DNA of 64,000 nt from Gemmatimonadota bacterium (GTDB taxonomy: Bacteria > Gemmatimonadota > Gemmatimonadetes > Gemmatimonadales > GWC2-71-9): NCBI GenBank assembly GCA_016713785.1, contig JADJOM010000003.1, forward strand, positions 496,001 through 560,000, given 5' to 3'. The position numbers and the translations under genes were made by a program. This document shows, one piece after another, positions 24,989 to 34,198 of the stretch. Numbering within the stretch: position 1 is the stretch's first letter; the number at the start of each line of letters is the position of its first letter. The notes beneath the pieces are model-generated. The model was not told the DNA's origin. It made no database searches and saw only the letters and a program-made list of their open reading frames with translations.

Positions 24989-27225
24989 CGCCGATCCTCA
25001 TCCTGGCCCGGCGCGAGGTCAAGGCGCTGTTCGACAACCCGGCCGGCTACGTGCTGCTCGCGGTGTTCCTGGTGGCCAACGCGTTCTTCTTCTTCGGCGC
25101 CGCCTACCTCACCAGCAGCGCCTCGCTCCGGCCGATGCTGGAGATCCTGCCCAAGCTGCTGCTGTTCTTTGCCCCGGCGGTGGCCATGCGGTCGCTGGCG
25201 GAGGACGCCCGCACCGGCCAGCTGGAGGTGCTGCTGGCCCAGCCCATCAATGAACTGCAGCTGCTGCTCGGGAAGTACCTCGGGGTGGTCTGCTTCCTGG
25301 CCATCGCCCTGCTGCTCACGCTGCCGGTCCCGCTGGGCCTCACCCTCGGGGCCGAGCTGGCGTGGGGGCCGATCGTGGCCCAGTACGTCGGCTCCCTGCT
25401 GCTCATCGCGGCGTTCGCGGCGATCGGGGTCTGGGCCTCGTGCATCACCCGGAGCCAGATCACGGCGTTCATCACCGGCGTGGCGGTGATGTTCGTGCTG
25501 GTGCTGCCGGGCCTCATCAACCCGCTGATCGTGGGGCTCTCGCCCCGGCTCGGCCTGGTGGCCGACCGGCTCGGCGTCCTCACCCACTTCGGGACCATCG
25601 GCCGCGGGGTGATCGACCTGCGCGACGCGACCTACTTCGTGTCCCTCGCGGCGATCTTCCTGACGCTCGCCTTCGGCTCGCTGCTGGCCCGCAGGCTGGC
25701 GGTGGGCCAGGCGCCGGTGCGCCGCCTCCGCCTCGGGGTGCTGCTCCTGGTCGGCGCGCTGGTGCTGGTGAACCTGCTGGGCAGCTACATCGGCGGCCGC
25801 CTCGACCTCACCCCCGGCCGGGCGTACACGCTGTCCTCGGCCACGCGCCAGCTGGTCCGCGAGCTGCCGGACATCGTCACCATCAAGCTCTTCGCGTCCG
25901 ACGAACTGCCCGCCGAGGTGGCGCTGATCAAGCGCGACCTGGACGACCTGCTGCGCGACTTCCGCGAGGCGGGGCAGGGCCGCATCCGGATCGTGGAACG
26001 CAACCCCGCCACCGACGCCGAGGCGCGCAAGGACGCCCAGGCGCTGGGCATCACCGCGGTGCAGTTCAACGTGGTGGGCAAGTCCGAGCTCCAGGTCAAG
26101 GAAGGCTACCTCGGCCTGGTGGTGCAGTACGCCAACGGCAGTGAGCCGATCCCGGTCGTGCGCCGCACCGACGACCTCGAGTACCGGCTGGCCGTGGCCA
26201 TCCGCGGGCTGACCCGGCCCCGCAAGCCGATGGTCGGGCTGGTGGCCGCCATGGACGACTGGGGGGTGGAGGGCCGCAGCCTCGACATGGTGCAGGACCA
26301 GCTCTCCAAGAGTTACACGCTGGTGGTGGTCTCGCTCGGCGACACGACCCCGCTGCCGGATTCCCTGCAGGCGCTCATCATCGCCGGCCAGCCGGACTCC
26401 CTCTCCGCGGCCACGCGCCGCCGGCTGGACGCGTTCTTCGACCGCGGGGGCAGCGCGCTGATCATGACCACCGGGGCGCCCCTCGACGGGCAGGCGCCCC
26501 GCGCGGTGGGGCGCGAGTCGGCGTGGAACCCGCTGCTGGCGCGCTTCGGGGTGAAGGTGCGACCGGACCTGGTGTACGACCTCTCGTCCAACCAGATCGT
26601 GCCGGTGCCGGGGCCCAACGGCGCTCCCGTCTACATGCCCTATCCGTTCTGGGTCCGGGCCCAGGCCGGCGGGGAGACCGTGATCACGGACGGGGTGGGC
26701 GAGGTGTTCCTGCCCTGGACCAGCACGGTGCAGGTGGTGCCGGGCGCGCACACCACCATCCTCCCGTTGCTCATGACCAGCCGGCTCGCCTCGGTGGCCG
26801 AGGGCGACATCGACCTCAACCCGCAGCGGGAATTCCCGCCCGTCGACCCCAAGCCGCGGATGCTGGCGGCGGCGGTGCAGGCGAGTGACAGCGGCACCGG
26901 GCCCCGCGGACGGGTGGTCGTGGTGGGCAACATGGAATTCGCCACCGACCGGTATGCCAGCAGCGCCACCGAGAACGCGGTGTTCGCGCTCAACGCGATC
27001 GACTGGCTCTCCCAGGATGAGTCGCTGATCTCGATCCGCAGCCGGGACCGCCGGCCCCCGCGGCTGCTGTTCTCGAGCCCGGCGCTGCAGCAGGGCGTCA
27101 AGTACGCCAACCTCGTGGGGCTGCCCCTGCTCCTGGCCCTCTATGGACTGGTGCGGTTGACTGGCCGCCGGCGCCGGTCGCTGACGCCCTGGGCCCCGCT
27201 CGCCGGCGGGTCGGAGGGCCGATGA
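24985..27225 (+). CDS. Fused ABC-2 permease and GldG-like auxiliary subunit
   Basis: In this 746-residue protein residues 1-235 are a six-helix ABC-2 permease (GldF type, MTPILILARREVKALFDNPAGYVLL). From about 245 a further membrane segment leads into a large periplasmic GldG/ABC_transp_aux domain (LDLTPGRAYTLSSATRQLV and later KPMVGLVAAMDDWG). A final membrane anchor is at about 715-732. GldF and GldG are separate in classical gliding bacteria; the fusion here replaces both. It overlaps neighbours on both sides by four bases. The exported substrate is unknown. Confidence 0.85.
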   Translation: MTPILILARREVKALFDNPAGYVLLAVFLVANAFFFFGAAYLTSSASLRPMLEILPKLLLFFAPAVAMRSLAEDARTGQLEVLLAQPINELQLLLGKYLGVVCFLAIALLLTLPVPLGLTLGAELAWGPIVAQYVGSLLLIAAFAAIGVWASCITRSQITAFITGVAVMFVLVLPGLINPLIVGLSPRLGLVADRLGVLTHFGTIGRGVIDLRDATYFVSLAAIFLTLAFGSLLARRLAVGQAPVRRLRLGVLLLVGALVLVNLLGSYIGGRLDLTPGRAYTLSSATRQLVRELPDIVTIKLFASDELPAEVALIKRDLDDLLRDFREAGQGRIRIVERNPATDAEARKDAQALGITAVQFNVVGKSELQVKEGYLGLVVQYANGSEPIPVVRRTDDLEYRLAVAIRGLTRPRKPMVGLVAAMDDWGVEGRSLDMVQDQLSKSYTLVVVSLGDTTPLPDSLQALIIAGQPDSLSAATRRRLDAFFDRGGSALIMTTGAPLDGQAPRAVGRESAWNPLLARFGVKVRPDLVYDLSSNQIVPVPGPNGAPVYMPYPFWVRAQAGGETVITDGVGEVFLPWTSTVQVVPGAHTTILPLLMTSRLASVAEGDIDLNPQREFPPVDPKPRMLAAAVQASDSGTGPRGRVVVVGNMEFATDRYASSATENAVFALNAIDWLSQDESLISIRSRDRRPPRLLFSSPALQQGVKYANLVGLPLLLALYGLVRLTGRRRRSLTPWAPLAGGSEGR

Positions 27226-28124
27226 GCGCGCGGATGCTGCTGCGGATCGTCCTGGTGCTGGCGGGGCTGGTGATCCTGTGGGGCGCGCTCGCGCTGTTCC
27301 GCCGGCCCGCCCGCGATGCAAGCGGCGCGCTGGCACTGCCCCGGCTGTCGCTGCCGGACCTCTCGCGCATCGAGATCCGGCAGGGACCGGACACCGCGGT
27401 GGTGGTGCGGGAGGGGGAGCGCTGGCGGGTGAACGGCCTCCCGGCGGCGGGGACCGCGGTGGCGGGCTTCGTCGCCGCGCTCAACGACAGCGCCGCGCCC
27501 GGCGAGCTGGTCTCCGAGAGCGCGATCAGCCACGAGCGGCTCGGGGTGGACTCCCTGCATGGCCGGCGGCTCACCCTGGTGACCGCGGGGCCGCCCGCGC
27601 TCGACCTGTGGGTGGGGATGCGGGGCCCGGACTTCGAGGGGTTCTACGTCCGCCGTGCCGGGGAGGCGCCGGTGTACCTGCTCAAGGGCGCCTTTGCCGA
27701 GCGGATGATGCAGCCGGAGGAGCAGTGGCGGGACCGCCAGGTGGCCCAGCTCCCGGCCGACAGCATCGGGCGGATCGAGGTACGGCGCGGCCGTGCAACC
27801 TGGGCCCTGGGCCGGACCGCGGGCGGGTGGCGGCTGGCCGATGGCGTCACCGACTCGGTGGCGGCCGCCCGGCTGGTGACCCAGTTCGGCGACGTGCGTG
27901 CCGCGGGGTTTCCCGACGCGCAGGGTCCGGCCCCGGACTTTGCCGCGGCCGAGCGCGGCGTCACGGTGCACGGCCTGGCGGGGCAGCCGCTGCTGGCGCT
28001 CGCCCTGGACTCGACCGAGAGCGGGGCCTTCTGGGTCCGGCGTGAGGCCGACGGGGTGGTGTTCCGGATCGAGCGCCGGGTGGCGGACCAGATCGCGCCC
28101 GAGGAGCGCGCGCTCCGGCCCTGA
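27222..28124 (+). CDS. DUF4340 protein, partner of the GldA/GldFG transporter
   Basis: The 300-residue protein has an N-terminal membrane anchor (LLRIVLVLAGLVILWGALALF) and two copies of a periplasmic beta-rich module with the pattern IRQGPDTAVVVREGERWRVNG and VRRGRATWALGRTAGGWRLA, the hallmark of DUF4340. Proteins of this family usually lie next to GldG-like genes, as here (ATGA overlap). Its role is unknown; a structural or substrate-binding part of the exporter is the best guess. It faces the kinase gene with seven bases between stops. Confidence 0.8.
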   Translation: MSARMLLRIVLVLAGLVILWGALALFRRPARDASGALALPRLSLPDLSRIEIRQGPDTAVVVREGERWRVNGLPAAGTAVAGFVAALNDSAAPGELVSESAISHERLGVDSLHGRRLTLVTAGPPALDLWVGMRGPDFEGFYVRRAGEAPVYLLKGAFAERMMQPEEQWRDRQVAQLPADSIGRIEVRRGRATWALGRTAGGWRLADGVTDSVAAARLVTQFGDVRAAGFPDAQGPAPDFAAAERGVTVHGLAGQPLLALALDSTESGAFWVRREADGVVFRIERRVADQIAPEERALRP

Positions 28125-28131
28125 GCCGCCC

Positions 28132-29076
28132 TCACCACATTTTCCACCAGCTCTTCTTCTCCCTGGCCGCGGCGTCGGCCTCCGCGGCGGCGGCGCGGGA
28201 GTCGCGCAGGTAGCCTTCGGGCACCGGGATGTCCGAGGTGCTGCGGGCCTTGTCGGTGATGTCCCGAAGGTCCTCGAGCAGCGCCTCCGCGGTGGCGTAG
28301 CGGTCGGTGGGGTGCTTGGCGAGGAGCCGCATGATGATCCGCTCGCACCGCTTGGAGAGGTCGGGCCGGCGGACGCGCGGGGCCTCCGGGGTGTCCTCCA
28401 CGTGCATGCGCGCCAGCTCGAACCAGTCCTTGGACCGGAAGGGCACGTCGCCGGTGAGCATCCGGTACAGCGTGATGCCGAGGGAATAGAGGTCGGTCCG
28501 GCCATCGAGCGGCCGGCCCTGGGCCTGCTCGGGCGAGATGTACGCTGGCGTCCCGATGGTCATCATGAAGCCGGTGGCCTGCACGTAGCCGCTCACGGCG
28601 CGGGCGATCCCGAAGTCGGTGAGCACCGCGCGCCCGTCCGCGGCCAGCAGGATGTTGTCGGGCTTGATGTCCCGGTGGATCACTTCCCGGTGGTGGGCAA
28701 AGGCCAGGGCCCCGGCCACGCCCGCCGCGATGGCCACCGCCTCGGCCTCGGGCAGGATCGCTTCCCGCCCCAGGCGAGCGCTCAGGGTGTCGGGGCAGAG
28801 GTCCATCACGAAGTAGGCGAGCCCGGCCTGGGCCCCGACGTCCTGGATATGAATGATGTTGGGGTGTTCCAGCTGGGCCGCGAAGGCCGCCTCCTGGCGG
28901 AAGCGGCTTTCGAAGGCGGGATCCGAGGCGTACCGAGGCTTCAAGATCTTGATGGCGAAGGACTTACCATCATCCCGGTGGGCGGCGTACACCCACGCGA
29001 ATCCCCCCTGACCCAGGAGCTGGTCGAGGGTGTAGGGGCCGAGGCGGAGGCCCGGAGCGGGCTGGTCGCTGGACAT
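28132..29076 (-). CDS. Soluble Ser/Thr protein kinase (Hanks type)
   Basis: The 314-residue kinase has the glycine loop LGQGGFAWVY (residues 21-30), the ATP lysine in FAIKILK (K43), the catalytic loop HRDIKPDNILL, DFG and the activation segment TIGTPAYISPEQA. All catalytic residues are present, so it should be active. After the kinase core there is only a short Ala/charged tail that ends REKKSWWKMW. It has no PASTA, FHA or membrane domain, unlike many bacterial kinases. It is divergent from rpsO. Targets cannot be guessed from sequence. Confidence 0.92.
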   Translation of the reverse strand: MSSDQPAPGLRLGPYTLDQLLGQGGFAWVYAAHRDDGKSFAIKILKPRYASDPAFESRFRQEAAFAAQLEHPNIIHIQDVGAQAGLAYFVMDLCPDTLSARLGREAILPEAEAVAIAAGVAGALAFAHHREVIHRDIKPDNILLAADGRAVLTDFGIARAVSGYVQATGFMMTIGTPAYISPEQAQGRPLDGRTDLYSLGITLYRMLTGDVPFRSKDWFELARMHVEDTPEAPRVRRPDLSKRCERIIMRLLAKHPTDRYATAEALLEDLRDITDKARSTSDIPVPEGYLRDSRAAAAEADAAAREKKSWWKMW

Positions 29077-29083
29077 GACGGGG

Positions 29084-29113
29084 TTGCCCGATCGGTGAGG
29101 GCGGAGTTATAAT
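29084..29113 (+). promoter_or_regulatory. rpsO promoter
   Basis: TTGCCC at 29084-29089 and the consensus TATAAT at 29108-29113 are 18 bases apart. The start would be near 29120, giving a leader of about 66 bases. Confidence 0.7.
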
Positions 29114-29119
29114 GTTGTG

Positions 29120-29185
29120 CTAACTGAGTTTATGAGAGATCAGGGGCGGTTGCCCCGCCGTCAGTGCCAAGAGGATACACGCAGC
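29120..29185 (+). promoter_or_regulatory. rpsO leader with two alternative hairpins
   Basis: GGGGC (29143-29147) can pair with GCCCC (29152-29156), or GGCGG (29145-29149) with CCGCC (29155-29159). The two stems exclude each other. S15 represses its own mRNA through leader structures in several bacteria, so this may be such a site. The role is inferred. Confidence 0.35.
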
Positions 29186-29446
29186 ATGGGTTTTGACAAG
29201 CAGGCGGTCATCGCCAAGCAGCGGTCGCATGAGACCGACACTGGTTCCGCGAAGGTGCAGATCTCGCTCCTCACCGAGCGGATCAACTCCCTCACCGACC
29301 ACTTCCGTACCCACCCCAAGGACCATCACGGCCGCCGCGGCCTGCTCAAGATGGTGGGCACCCGTCGCCGGCTGCTGAATTATCTCAGGCAGAACGACCT
29401 GCCGACGTACCGGGCGCTGATCGAGCAGCTCGGGCTCCGGCACTAA
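29186..29446 (+). CDS. rpsO: 30S ribosomal protein S15
   Basis: The 86-residue primary 16S rRNA-binding protein is complete: HETDTGSAKVQISLLTERI, the THPKDHHGRRGLLKMV loop with conserved HhhgRRgL, and LLNYLRQNDLPTY. The ATG at 29186 has GAGG 11 bases upstream and gives the standard N-terminus; the frame from 29117 would add an unrelated piece. It is followed by a hairpin and pnp, the conserved rpsO-pnp arrangement. Confidence 0.97.
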   Translation: MGFDKQAVIAKQRSHETDTGSAKVQISLLTERINSLTDHFRTHPKDHHGRRGLLKMVGTRRRLLNYLRQNDLPTYRALIEQLGLRH

Positions 29447-29462
29447 CTGGATCGTTCGCCAC

Positions 29463-29495
29463 AGGGCGTCCCTGCCAAGCTCGCAGGGACGCCCT
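29463..29495 (+). terminator. Hairpin between rpsO and pnp
   Basis: A perfect 13-bp stem AGGGCGTCCCTGC and complement has a seven-base loop; TCAACCTATT follows. It may be a partial terminator, and is also a likely RNase site controlling pnp, as the equivalent hairpin is in E. coli. Confidence 0.65.
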
Positions 29496-29530
29496 TCAAC
29501 CTATTGGGGCCTCAGGCACAGGAACAGGTC

Positions 29531-31618
29531 GTGACCGCTCAACGCATTGAAACCACGTTCGCCGGCCGCCCGCTCGTGATCGAGACGGGCCGCCTGGCCA
29601 AGCAGGCTGCCGGTGCTTCCGTGATCCGCTTCGGGGACACGGTGGTCCTCGCCGCCGTCACGGTGTCGGCCAACCAGTCGACGCTGCCCTTCTTCCCGCT
29701 GACCGTGGAGTACCGCGAGCGGACCTACGCCGCGGGCAAGTTCCCCGGCGGGTTCATCAAGCGGGAGACCCGGCCCAGCGACAAGGAGATCCTCGCCGCG
29801 CGGGTGGTGGACCGGTCCATCCGGCCGCTGTTCCCCGAGGGCTTCAAGAACGAGGTCCAGGTCTTCGTCACGGTGGTCTCCGCCGACCAGGAGAACGACG
29901 CCGACGTGCTGAGCGTGGTGGCCGCGTCGCTGGCGCTGTCGGTCTCGACGGTGCCGTGGAACGGCCCGATCGCGGCGGTGCGGGTGGGCCGGGTGGAGGG
30001 GAACTGGATCCTCAACCCGACCTTCCAGCAGCTCGAGTTCTCGACGGTGGACATCACGGTCAGCGGCAGCGCCGACTCGGTGGTGATGGTCGAGGGGGGC
30101 GCGCTCGAGGTGTCGGAGGCCGAGGTGCTGGAGGCGCTCAAGGTGGCCCAGAAGGGGCTCAAGGAGCTGCTCGGCATCCAGGAGAAGATCATCGCCAAGG
30201 CCGCGAAGCCCAAGCTGGCGTGGACCAAGGAGGAGATCGACCCGGCGCTGGTGAAGAAGGTCAAGGCGCTGGCCGAGGACGAGATGGCCAAGGTCATCAA
30301 CGCCAAGGACAAGCACGCGCGGGCGGCGGGCGCCGAGGCGCTCAAGGCCAGGGTCAAGGAGGCGCTGGCGGAGTCCTTCCCCGACGCCGGCAAGCAGATC
30401 TCCTCCCTGCTCGAGGACATCGAGTACAAGGTGATGCGGGCGCAGGTGCTGGAGAAGGGCGAGCGGGTGGACGGGCGCGACTGTGACACCATCCGGCCGA
30501 TCGTCATCGAGACCACCTTCCTGCCGCGGGCGCACGGCTCGGCCATCTTCCAGCGGGGCGAGACCCAGGCGCTGGTGTCGGCCACGCTGGGCACCGCCGA
30601 TGACGAGCAGCGGCTCGACACCATCGACACGGTGGGCGAGTCGAGCAAGTCGTTCATGCTGCACTACAACTTCCCGCCCTACTCCACCGGCGAGGTCAAG
30701 CCGGTGCGCGGCACCAGCCGCCGCGAGATCGGGCACGGGGCCCTGGCGGAGCGCGCGCTGCACCCGCTGCTCCCCGACTTCGAGAAGTTCCCCTACACCG
30801 TGCGCATCGTCTCCGAGATCCTGGAGTCCAACGGCTCCTCCTCGATGGCGTCGGTGTGCGGCGGGTCGCTGGCCCTCATGGACGCCGGCGTGCCGATGAA
30901 GGCCGCCTGCGCCGGCGTGGCGATGGGCCTGATCAAGGAAGGCAAGAAGGTCGCGGTGCTCACCGACATCCTGGGCTCCGAGGACCACCTCGGCGACATG
31001 GACTTCAAGGTGGCCGGGACCACCAACGGCATCACCTCGATCCAGATGGACATCAAGATCGAGGGCATGGACCTCAAGATCATGGAGGAGGCGCTGGAGA
31101 AGGCCCGCAAGGGCCGGCTCCACATCCTCAAGGAGATGGCCAAGGCGCTCGCCGCCCCGCGGCCGGAGCTCTCCAAGTACGCGCCGCGCATCATCACCAT
31201 CATGATCAAGCCGGACAAGATCGGCGACGTCATCGGCCCCAAGGGCAAGACCATCCGGGGCATCCAGGAGGCCACCGGCGCCACGATCTCGATCGAGGAT
31301 TCCGGGCTGGTCACCATCTCCTCGCCGGGCGGCGAGGGGGGCGAGAAGGCCCGCCAGATGATCGAGTCGATGGTGATGGAGCCGGAAGTTGGCAAGATCT
31401 ACGAGGGCCCGGTGAAGAGCACCACCGCCTTCGGCGCCTTCGTCGAGATCATCCCCGGCGTCGAGGGGCTGCTCCACATCAGCGAGCTGCAGCACGGCCG
31501 CACCGAGAAGACCGAGGACGTCGTCAAGAAGGGCGACGTGGTCAAGGTCAAGCTGCTCGAGGTGGACGAGAAGGGCCGCATGAAGCTGTCCCGGAAGGCG
31601 CTCATCCCGAAGGAGTGA
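29531..31618 (+). CDS. pnp: Polyribonucleotide nucleotidyltransferase
   Basis: The 695-residue enzyme degrades RNA by phosphorolysis. It contains two RNase PH domains, with RPSDKEILAARVVDRSIRPLF in the first and GTSRREIGHGALAERAL in the second. A KH domain (IGDVIGPKGKTIRGIQEATG) and an S1 domain (STTAFGAFVEIIPGVEGLLH) follow at the end. The GTG at 29531 is preceded by AGGA at 29520-29523 and matches family N-termini; an in-frame TTG at 29504 is less likely. The M16 protease gene follows after 11 bases, a common neighbour. Confidence 0.97.
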   Translation: MTAQRIETTFAGRPLVIETGRLAKQAAGASVIRFGDTVVLAAVTVSANQSTLPFFPLTVEYRERTYAAGKFPGGFIKRETRPSDKEILAARVVDRSIRPLFPEGFKNEVQVFVTVVSADQENDADVLSVVAASLALSVSTVPWNGPIAAVRVGRVEGNWILNPTFQQLEFSTVDITVSGSADSVVMVEGGALEVSEAEVLEALKVAQKGLKELLGIQEKIIAKAAKPKLAWTKEEIDPALVKKVKALAEDEMAKVINAKDKHARAAGAEALKARVKEALAESFPDAGKQISSLLEDIEYKVMRAQVLEKGERVDGRDCDTIRPIVIETTFLPRAHGSAIFQRGETQALVSATLGTADDEQRLDTIDTVGESSKSFMLHYNFPPYSTGEVKPVRGTSRREIGHGALAERALHPLLPDFEKFPYTVRIVSEILESNGSSSMASVCGGSLALMDAGVPMKAACAGVAMGLIKEGKKVAVLTDILGSEDHLGDMDFKVAGTTNGITSIQMDIKIEGMDLKIMEEALEKARKGRLHILKEMAKALAAPRPELSKYAPRIITIMIKPDKIGDVIGPKGKTIRGIQEATGATISIEDSGLVTISSPGGEGGEKARQMIESMVMEPEVGKIYEGPVKSTTAFGAFVEIIPGVEGLLHISELQHGRTEKTEDVVKKGDVVKVKLLEVDEKGRMKLSRKALIPKE

Positions 31619-31629
31619 GGCCCGGGACC

Positions 31630-32883
31630 GTGGAGACAACCCGCCTCGACCAGGGTCTCTTCCGGACCGTTGCACCAAACGGTCTCGTCGTCCAGACGGA
31701 ACTCCTCCCCGGCGTGCGCTCCGTCGCCGCCGGGGTCTGGGTCCGGACCGCCAGCGCCCACGAGCCCCGGGCCAAGATGGGCGTGTCCCACCTGCTCGAG
31801 CACATGGTGTTCAAGGGCACCGCGCGCCGCTCCGCCCGACAGCTCGCCCTCGAGCTCGAGGCCCGGGGCGGCGCGCTCGACGCCTACACCAGCCGCGACC
31901 ACACCAACTACCAGGCCCACGTCCTCGACGAGGACCTCCCCCGGGCCCTCGACGTGCTGACCGACCTGGTCCGCCGGCCGCTGCTCCGCGAGGAGGACCT
32001 GGCGCTGGAGCGGAACGTGGTGCTGGAGGAGATCGCGACGGTCGAGGACACCCCCGACGACCAGGTGTTCGAGCTCTTCAGCGAGCAGCTGTGGCCCGAG
32101 CATCCCTACGGCTACTCCATCCTGGGCACCCGGGCCTCGGTGAGCGAGCTCTCCGCCGGCGACCTGCGGGCGGTGCATGGCAGCGGGTACCACCCGGGCA
32201 ACTGCGTGGTGGCCGCCGCCGGCCGGGTGGATCACGAGGCCATCCTGGAGCTGCTGGGCCGCGAGGGGTGGTTCGACGGGGAGACGGCGACCCCGCGGCG
32301 GGCCCCCGTGACGCCGGTCCCCGCGCGACGGGGCGAGGAGCACCGGGTGGCCCGCGACTCGGCCCAGACCCACCTGGTCGTCGGGTCCGACACCTTTCCC
32401 TACCGCGACCGCCGCCGCTTTGCCCTGTCGATCATCACCAATGCCTTCGGCGGCGGGATGTCGAGCCGGCTCTTCCAACGGATCCGCGAGGAGCTGGGGC
32501 TGGCATACGGCGTGTACGCCTACCAGCAGTTCTTCGAGGCGTCCGGGGTGGCTGGGGTGTACCTTGGCACCCAGCCCGCGACCGCCGACCAGGCGGCCGA
32601 GGCGGTGCGGGGGGAGTACACCCGCCTGGCGTCGGAGGGGCTGCCCGCGGAGGAGCTGGCGCAGGGCAAGCAGCAGCTCAAGGGGCAGGTGATGCTGTCG
32701 CTGGAAAGCCCGGTCAACCGGATGAACCGGCTGGCCACGCTGGCCCTGCACGACGAGGCGTATCGTCCGCTGGACGCGATCCTCGCGGAGATTGACGCGG
32801 TGACCGGCGCGGAGATCGCCGGCCTGACCGCCGAGTATTTCGACCCGGCCCGCCAGACGGTCGTCCGTCTGGGGCCCGCCTAG
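31630..32883 (+). CDS. M16 family zinc peptidase (insulinase/processing-peptidase type)
   Basis: The 417-residue protein has the inverted zinc motif HLLEH (residues 54-58) with the downstream glutamate in LEEIATVEDTPDD, so the first half is catalytic. The second half is the inactive M16C domain with GGGMSSRLFQRIREELGLAYGV. Such proteins often follow pnp. It should cut small peptides in the cytoplasm or periplasm; no signal peptide is visible. The GTG at 31630 is 11 bases after pnp. Confidence 0.92.
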   Translation: METTRLDQGLFRTVAPNGLVVQTELLPGVRSVAAGVWVRTASAHEPRAKMGVSHLLEHMVFKGTARRSARQLALELEARGGALDAYTSRDHTNYQAHVLDEDLPRALDVLTDLVRRPLLREEDLALERNVVLEEIATVEDTPDDQVFELFSEQLWPEHPYGYSILGTRASVSELSAGDLRAVHGSGYHPGNCVVAAAGRVDHEAILELLGREGWFDGETATPRRAPVTPVPARRGEEHRVARDSAQTHLVVGSDTFPYRDRRRFALSIITNAFGGGMSSRLFQRIREELGLAYGVYAYQQFFEASGVAGVYLGTQPATADQAAEAVRGEYTRLASEGLPAEELAQGKQQLKGQVMLSLESPVNRMNRLATLALHDEAYRPLDAILAEIDAVTGAEIAGLTAEYFDPARQTVVRLGPA

Positions 32884-32895
32884 GCGATCCGCCGT

Positions 32896-32934
32896 GCGCC
32901 GCGCCCCCGGACCCGTGAGTCCGGGACGCGGCGC
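32896..32934 (+). terminator. Terminator-like hairpin after the M16 gene
   Basis: The stem GCGCCGCG/CGCGGCGC continues after a small internal loop as CCCGGAC/GTCCGGG with a six-base loop. No T-run. Confidence 0.5.
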
Positions 32935-32976
32935 CCCCCGGCTCCCGCCTGCAACCCTGTGACCGCTGAGCTACCG

Positions 32977-34089
32977 ATGATCATCGGCGTACCCAAGGAA
33001 ATCAAAACCAACGAGAACCGGATCGCCCTGGTGCCCGCGGGCGCCGAGGCGTTCGTCACCCGCGGCCACACCGTGTACGTCGAGCAGGGCGCCGGCGTCG
33101 GCAGCGGCTTCCCGGACGAGGCGTACGTGGCGGCCGGCGCGAAGATCCTCCCGACCGCCGACGAAGTCTGGGCCAAGGCGGAGATGATCATGAAGGTGAA
33201 GGAGCCCATCGCGGTCGAGTGGCCGCGGATGCGTGCGGGCCAGGTCATCTACACCTACTTCCACTTTGCCGCCGCCGAGGAGCTGACCCGGGCGGTCATC
33301 GCCTCCAAGGCCATCGCGGTGGCGTACGAGACGGTGCAGCTGCCCCACGGCGAGCTGCCGCTGCTCACGCCCATGTCCGAGGTGGCAGGGCGGATGGCGG
33401 TGCAGGAGGGGGCCAAGTACCTGGAGAAAGTCTTCGGGGGCAGCGGCGTGCTGCTGGGCGGCGTGCCCGGCGTGCCGCCCGCCGAGGTGGCAATCATCGG
33501 CGGTGGCGTGGTGGGCATCAACGCCGCCAAGATGGCGGCCGGCATGGGCGCGCGGGTGACCATCCTCGACGTGTCGCTGGAACGGCTGCGCTACCTCGAC
33601 GACGTGCTCCCGGCCAACGTCACCACCCTCTATTCCAACCGGCACAACATCCTCGACGCCATCCGCCGGGCCGACCTGGTGGTCGGCGCGGTGCTGCTGC
33701 CGGGCGCCAAGGCCCCGCACCTGGTCAAGCGCGAGGACCTCAAGCTCATGAAGCCGGGCTCGGTCATCGTGGACGTGGCCGTGGACCAGGGGGGCTGCGT
33801 GGAGACCATCAAGCCGACCACCCACGAGAACCCCACCTACTTCGTGGACGGCATCCTGCACTACGCCGTGGCCAACATGCCCGGCGGGGTGCCCCGGACC
33901 TCCACCCTGGCGCTGACCAATGCCACCCTGTCCTACGGCCTGCGGCTGGCGCGGGACGGCTGGCAGAAGGCCTGCAAGGACGACGCGGCCCTGCGGCTCG
34001 GGCTGAACGTGGTCGAGGGCAAGGTGGTCTACCCCGGCGTGGCGGAGGCCTTCGGGCTGCCGCTGGTCGAAGTCGGGAAGGTCCTCTAG
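32977..34089 (+). CDS. ald: Alanine dehydrogenase
   Basis: The 370-residue enzyme interconverts L-alanine and pyruvate with NAD. It starts MIIGVPKEIKTNENRIALVP, the typical N-terminus, and has the substrate residues in RGHTVYVEQGAGVGSGF. The Rossmann loop is IIGGGVVGINAAKMA, and the VANMPGGVPRTSTLALTNAT block is conserved. The ATG at 32977 was preferred over GTG 32959 because homology begins there. No Shine-Dalgarno is obvious. Confidence 0.95.
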   Translation: MIIGVPKEIKTNENRIALVPAGAEAFVTRGHTVYVEQGAGVGSGFPDEAYVAAGAKILPTADEVWAKAEMIMKVKEPIAVEWPRMRAGQVIYTYFHFAAAEELTRAVIASKAIAVAYETVQLPHGELPLLTPMSEVAGRMAVQEGAKYLEKVFGGSGVLLGGVPGVPPAEVAIIGGGVVGINAAKMAAGMGARVTILDVSLERLRYLDDVLPANVTTLYSNRHNILDAIRRADLVVGAVLLPGAKAPHLVKREDLKLMKPGSVIVDVAVDQGGCVETIKPTTHENPTYFVDGILHYAVANMPGGVPRTSTLALTNATLSYGLRLARDGWQKACKDDAALRLGLNVVEGKVVYPGVAEAFGLPLVEVGKVL

Positions 34090-34198
34090 CTGCTGCCGGC
34101 CGGGAGGGCGGGGCGGCCCCTGCGCCCCGCCGCCCCGGTGCCGGCCCGGGGGGGCCCGCCCCCGGCCCCACCCGCGCCCACCTCTACCCCACCGGCCC

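Noticed and set aside
22283..27336. Two long antisense frames (880 and 807 codons) across rseP, the exporter genes and part of DUF4340
   Set aside because: Both lie fully opposite strongly conserved genes and show the composition of shadows.
29501..31678. 725-codon open frame antisense to pnp
   Set aside because: It mirrors the pnp codons, has histidine/leucine-rich shadow composition, and no start signals.
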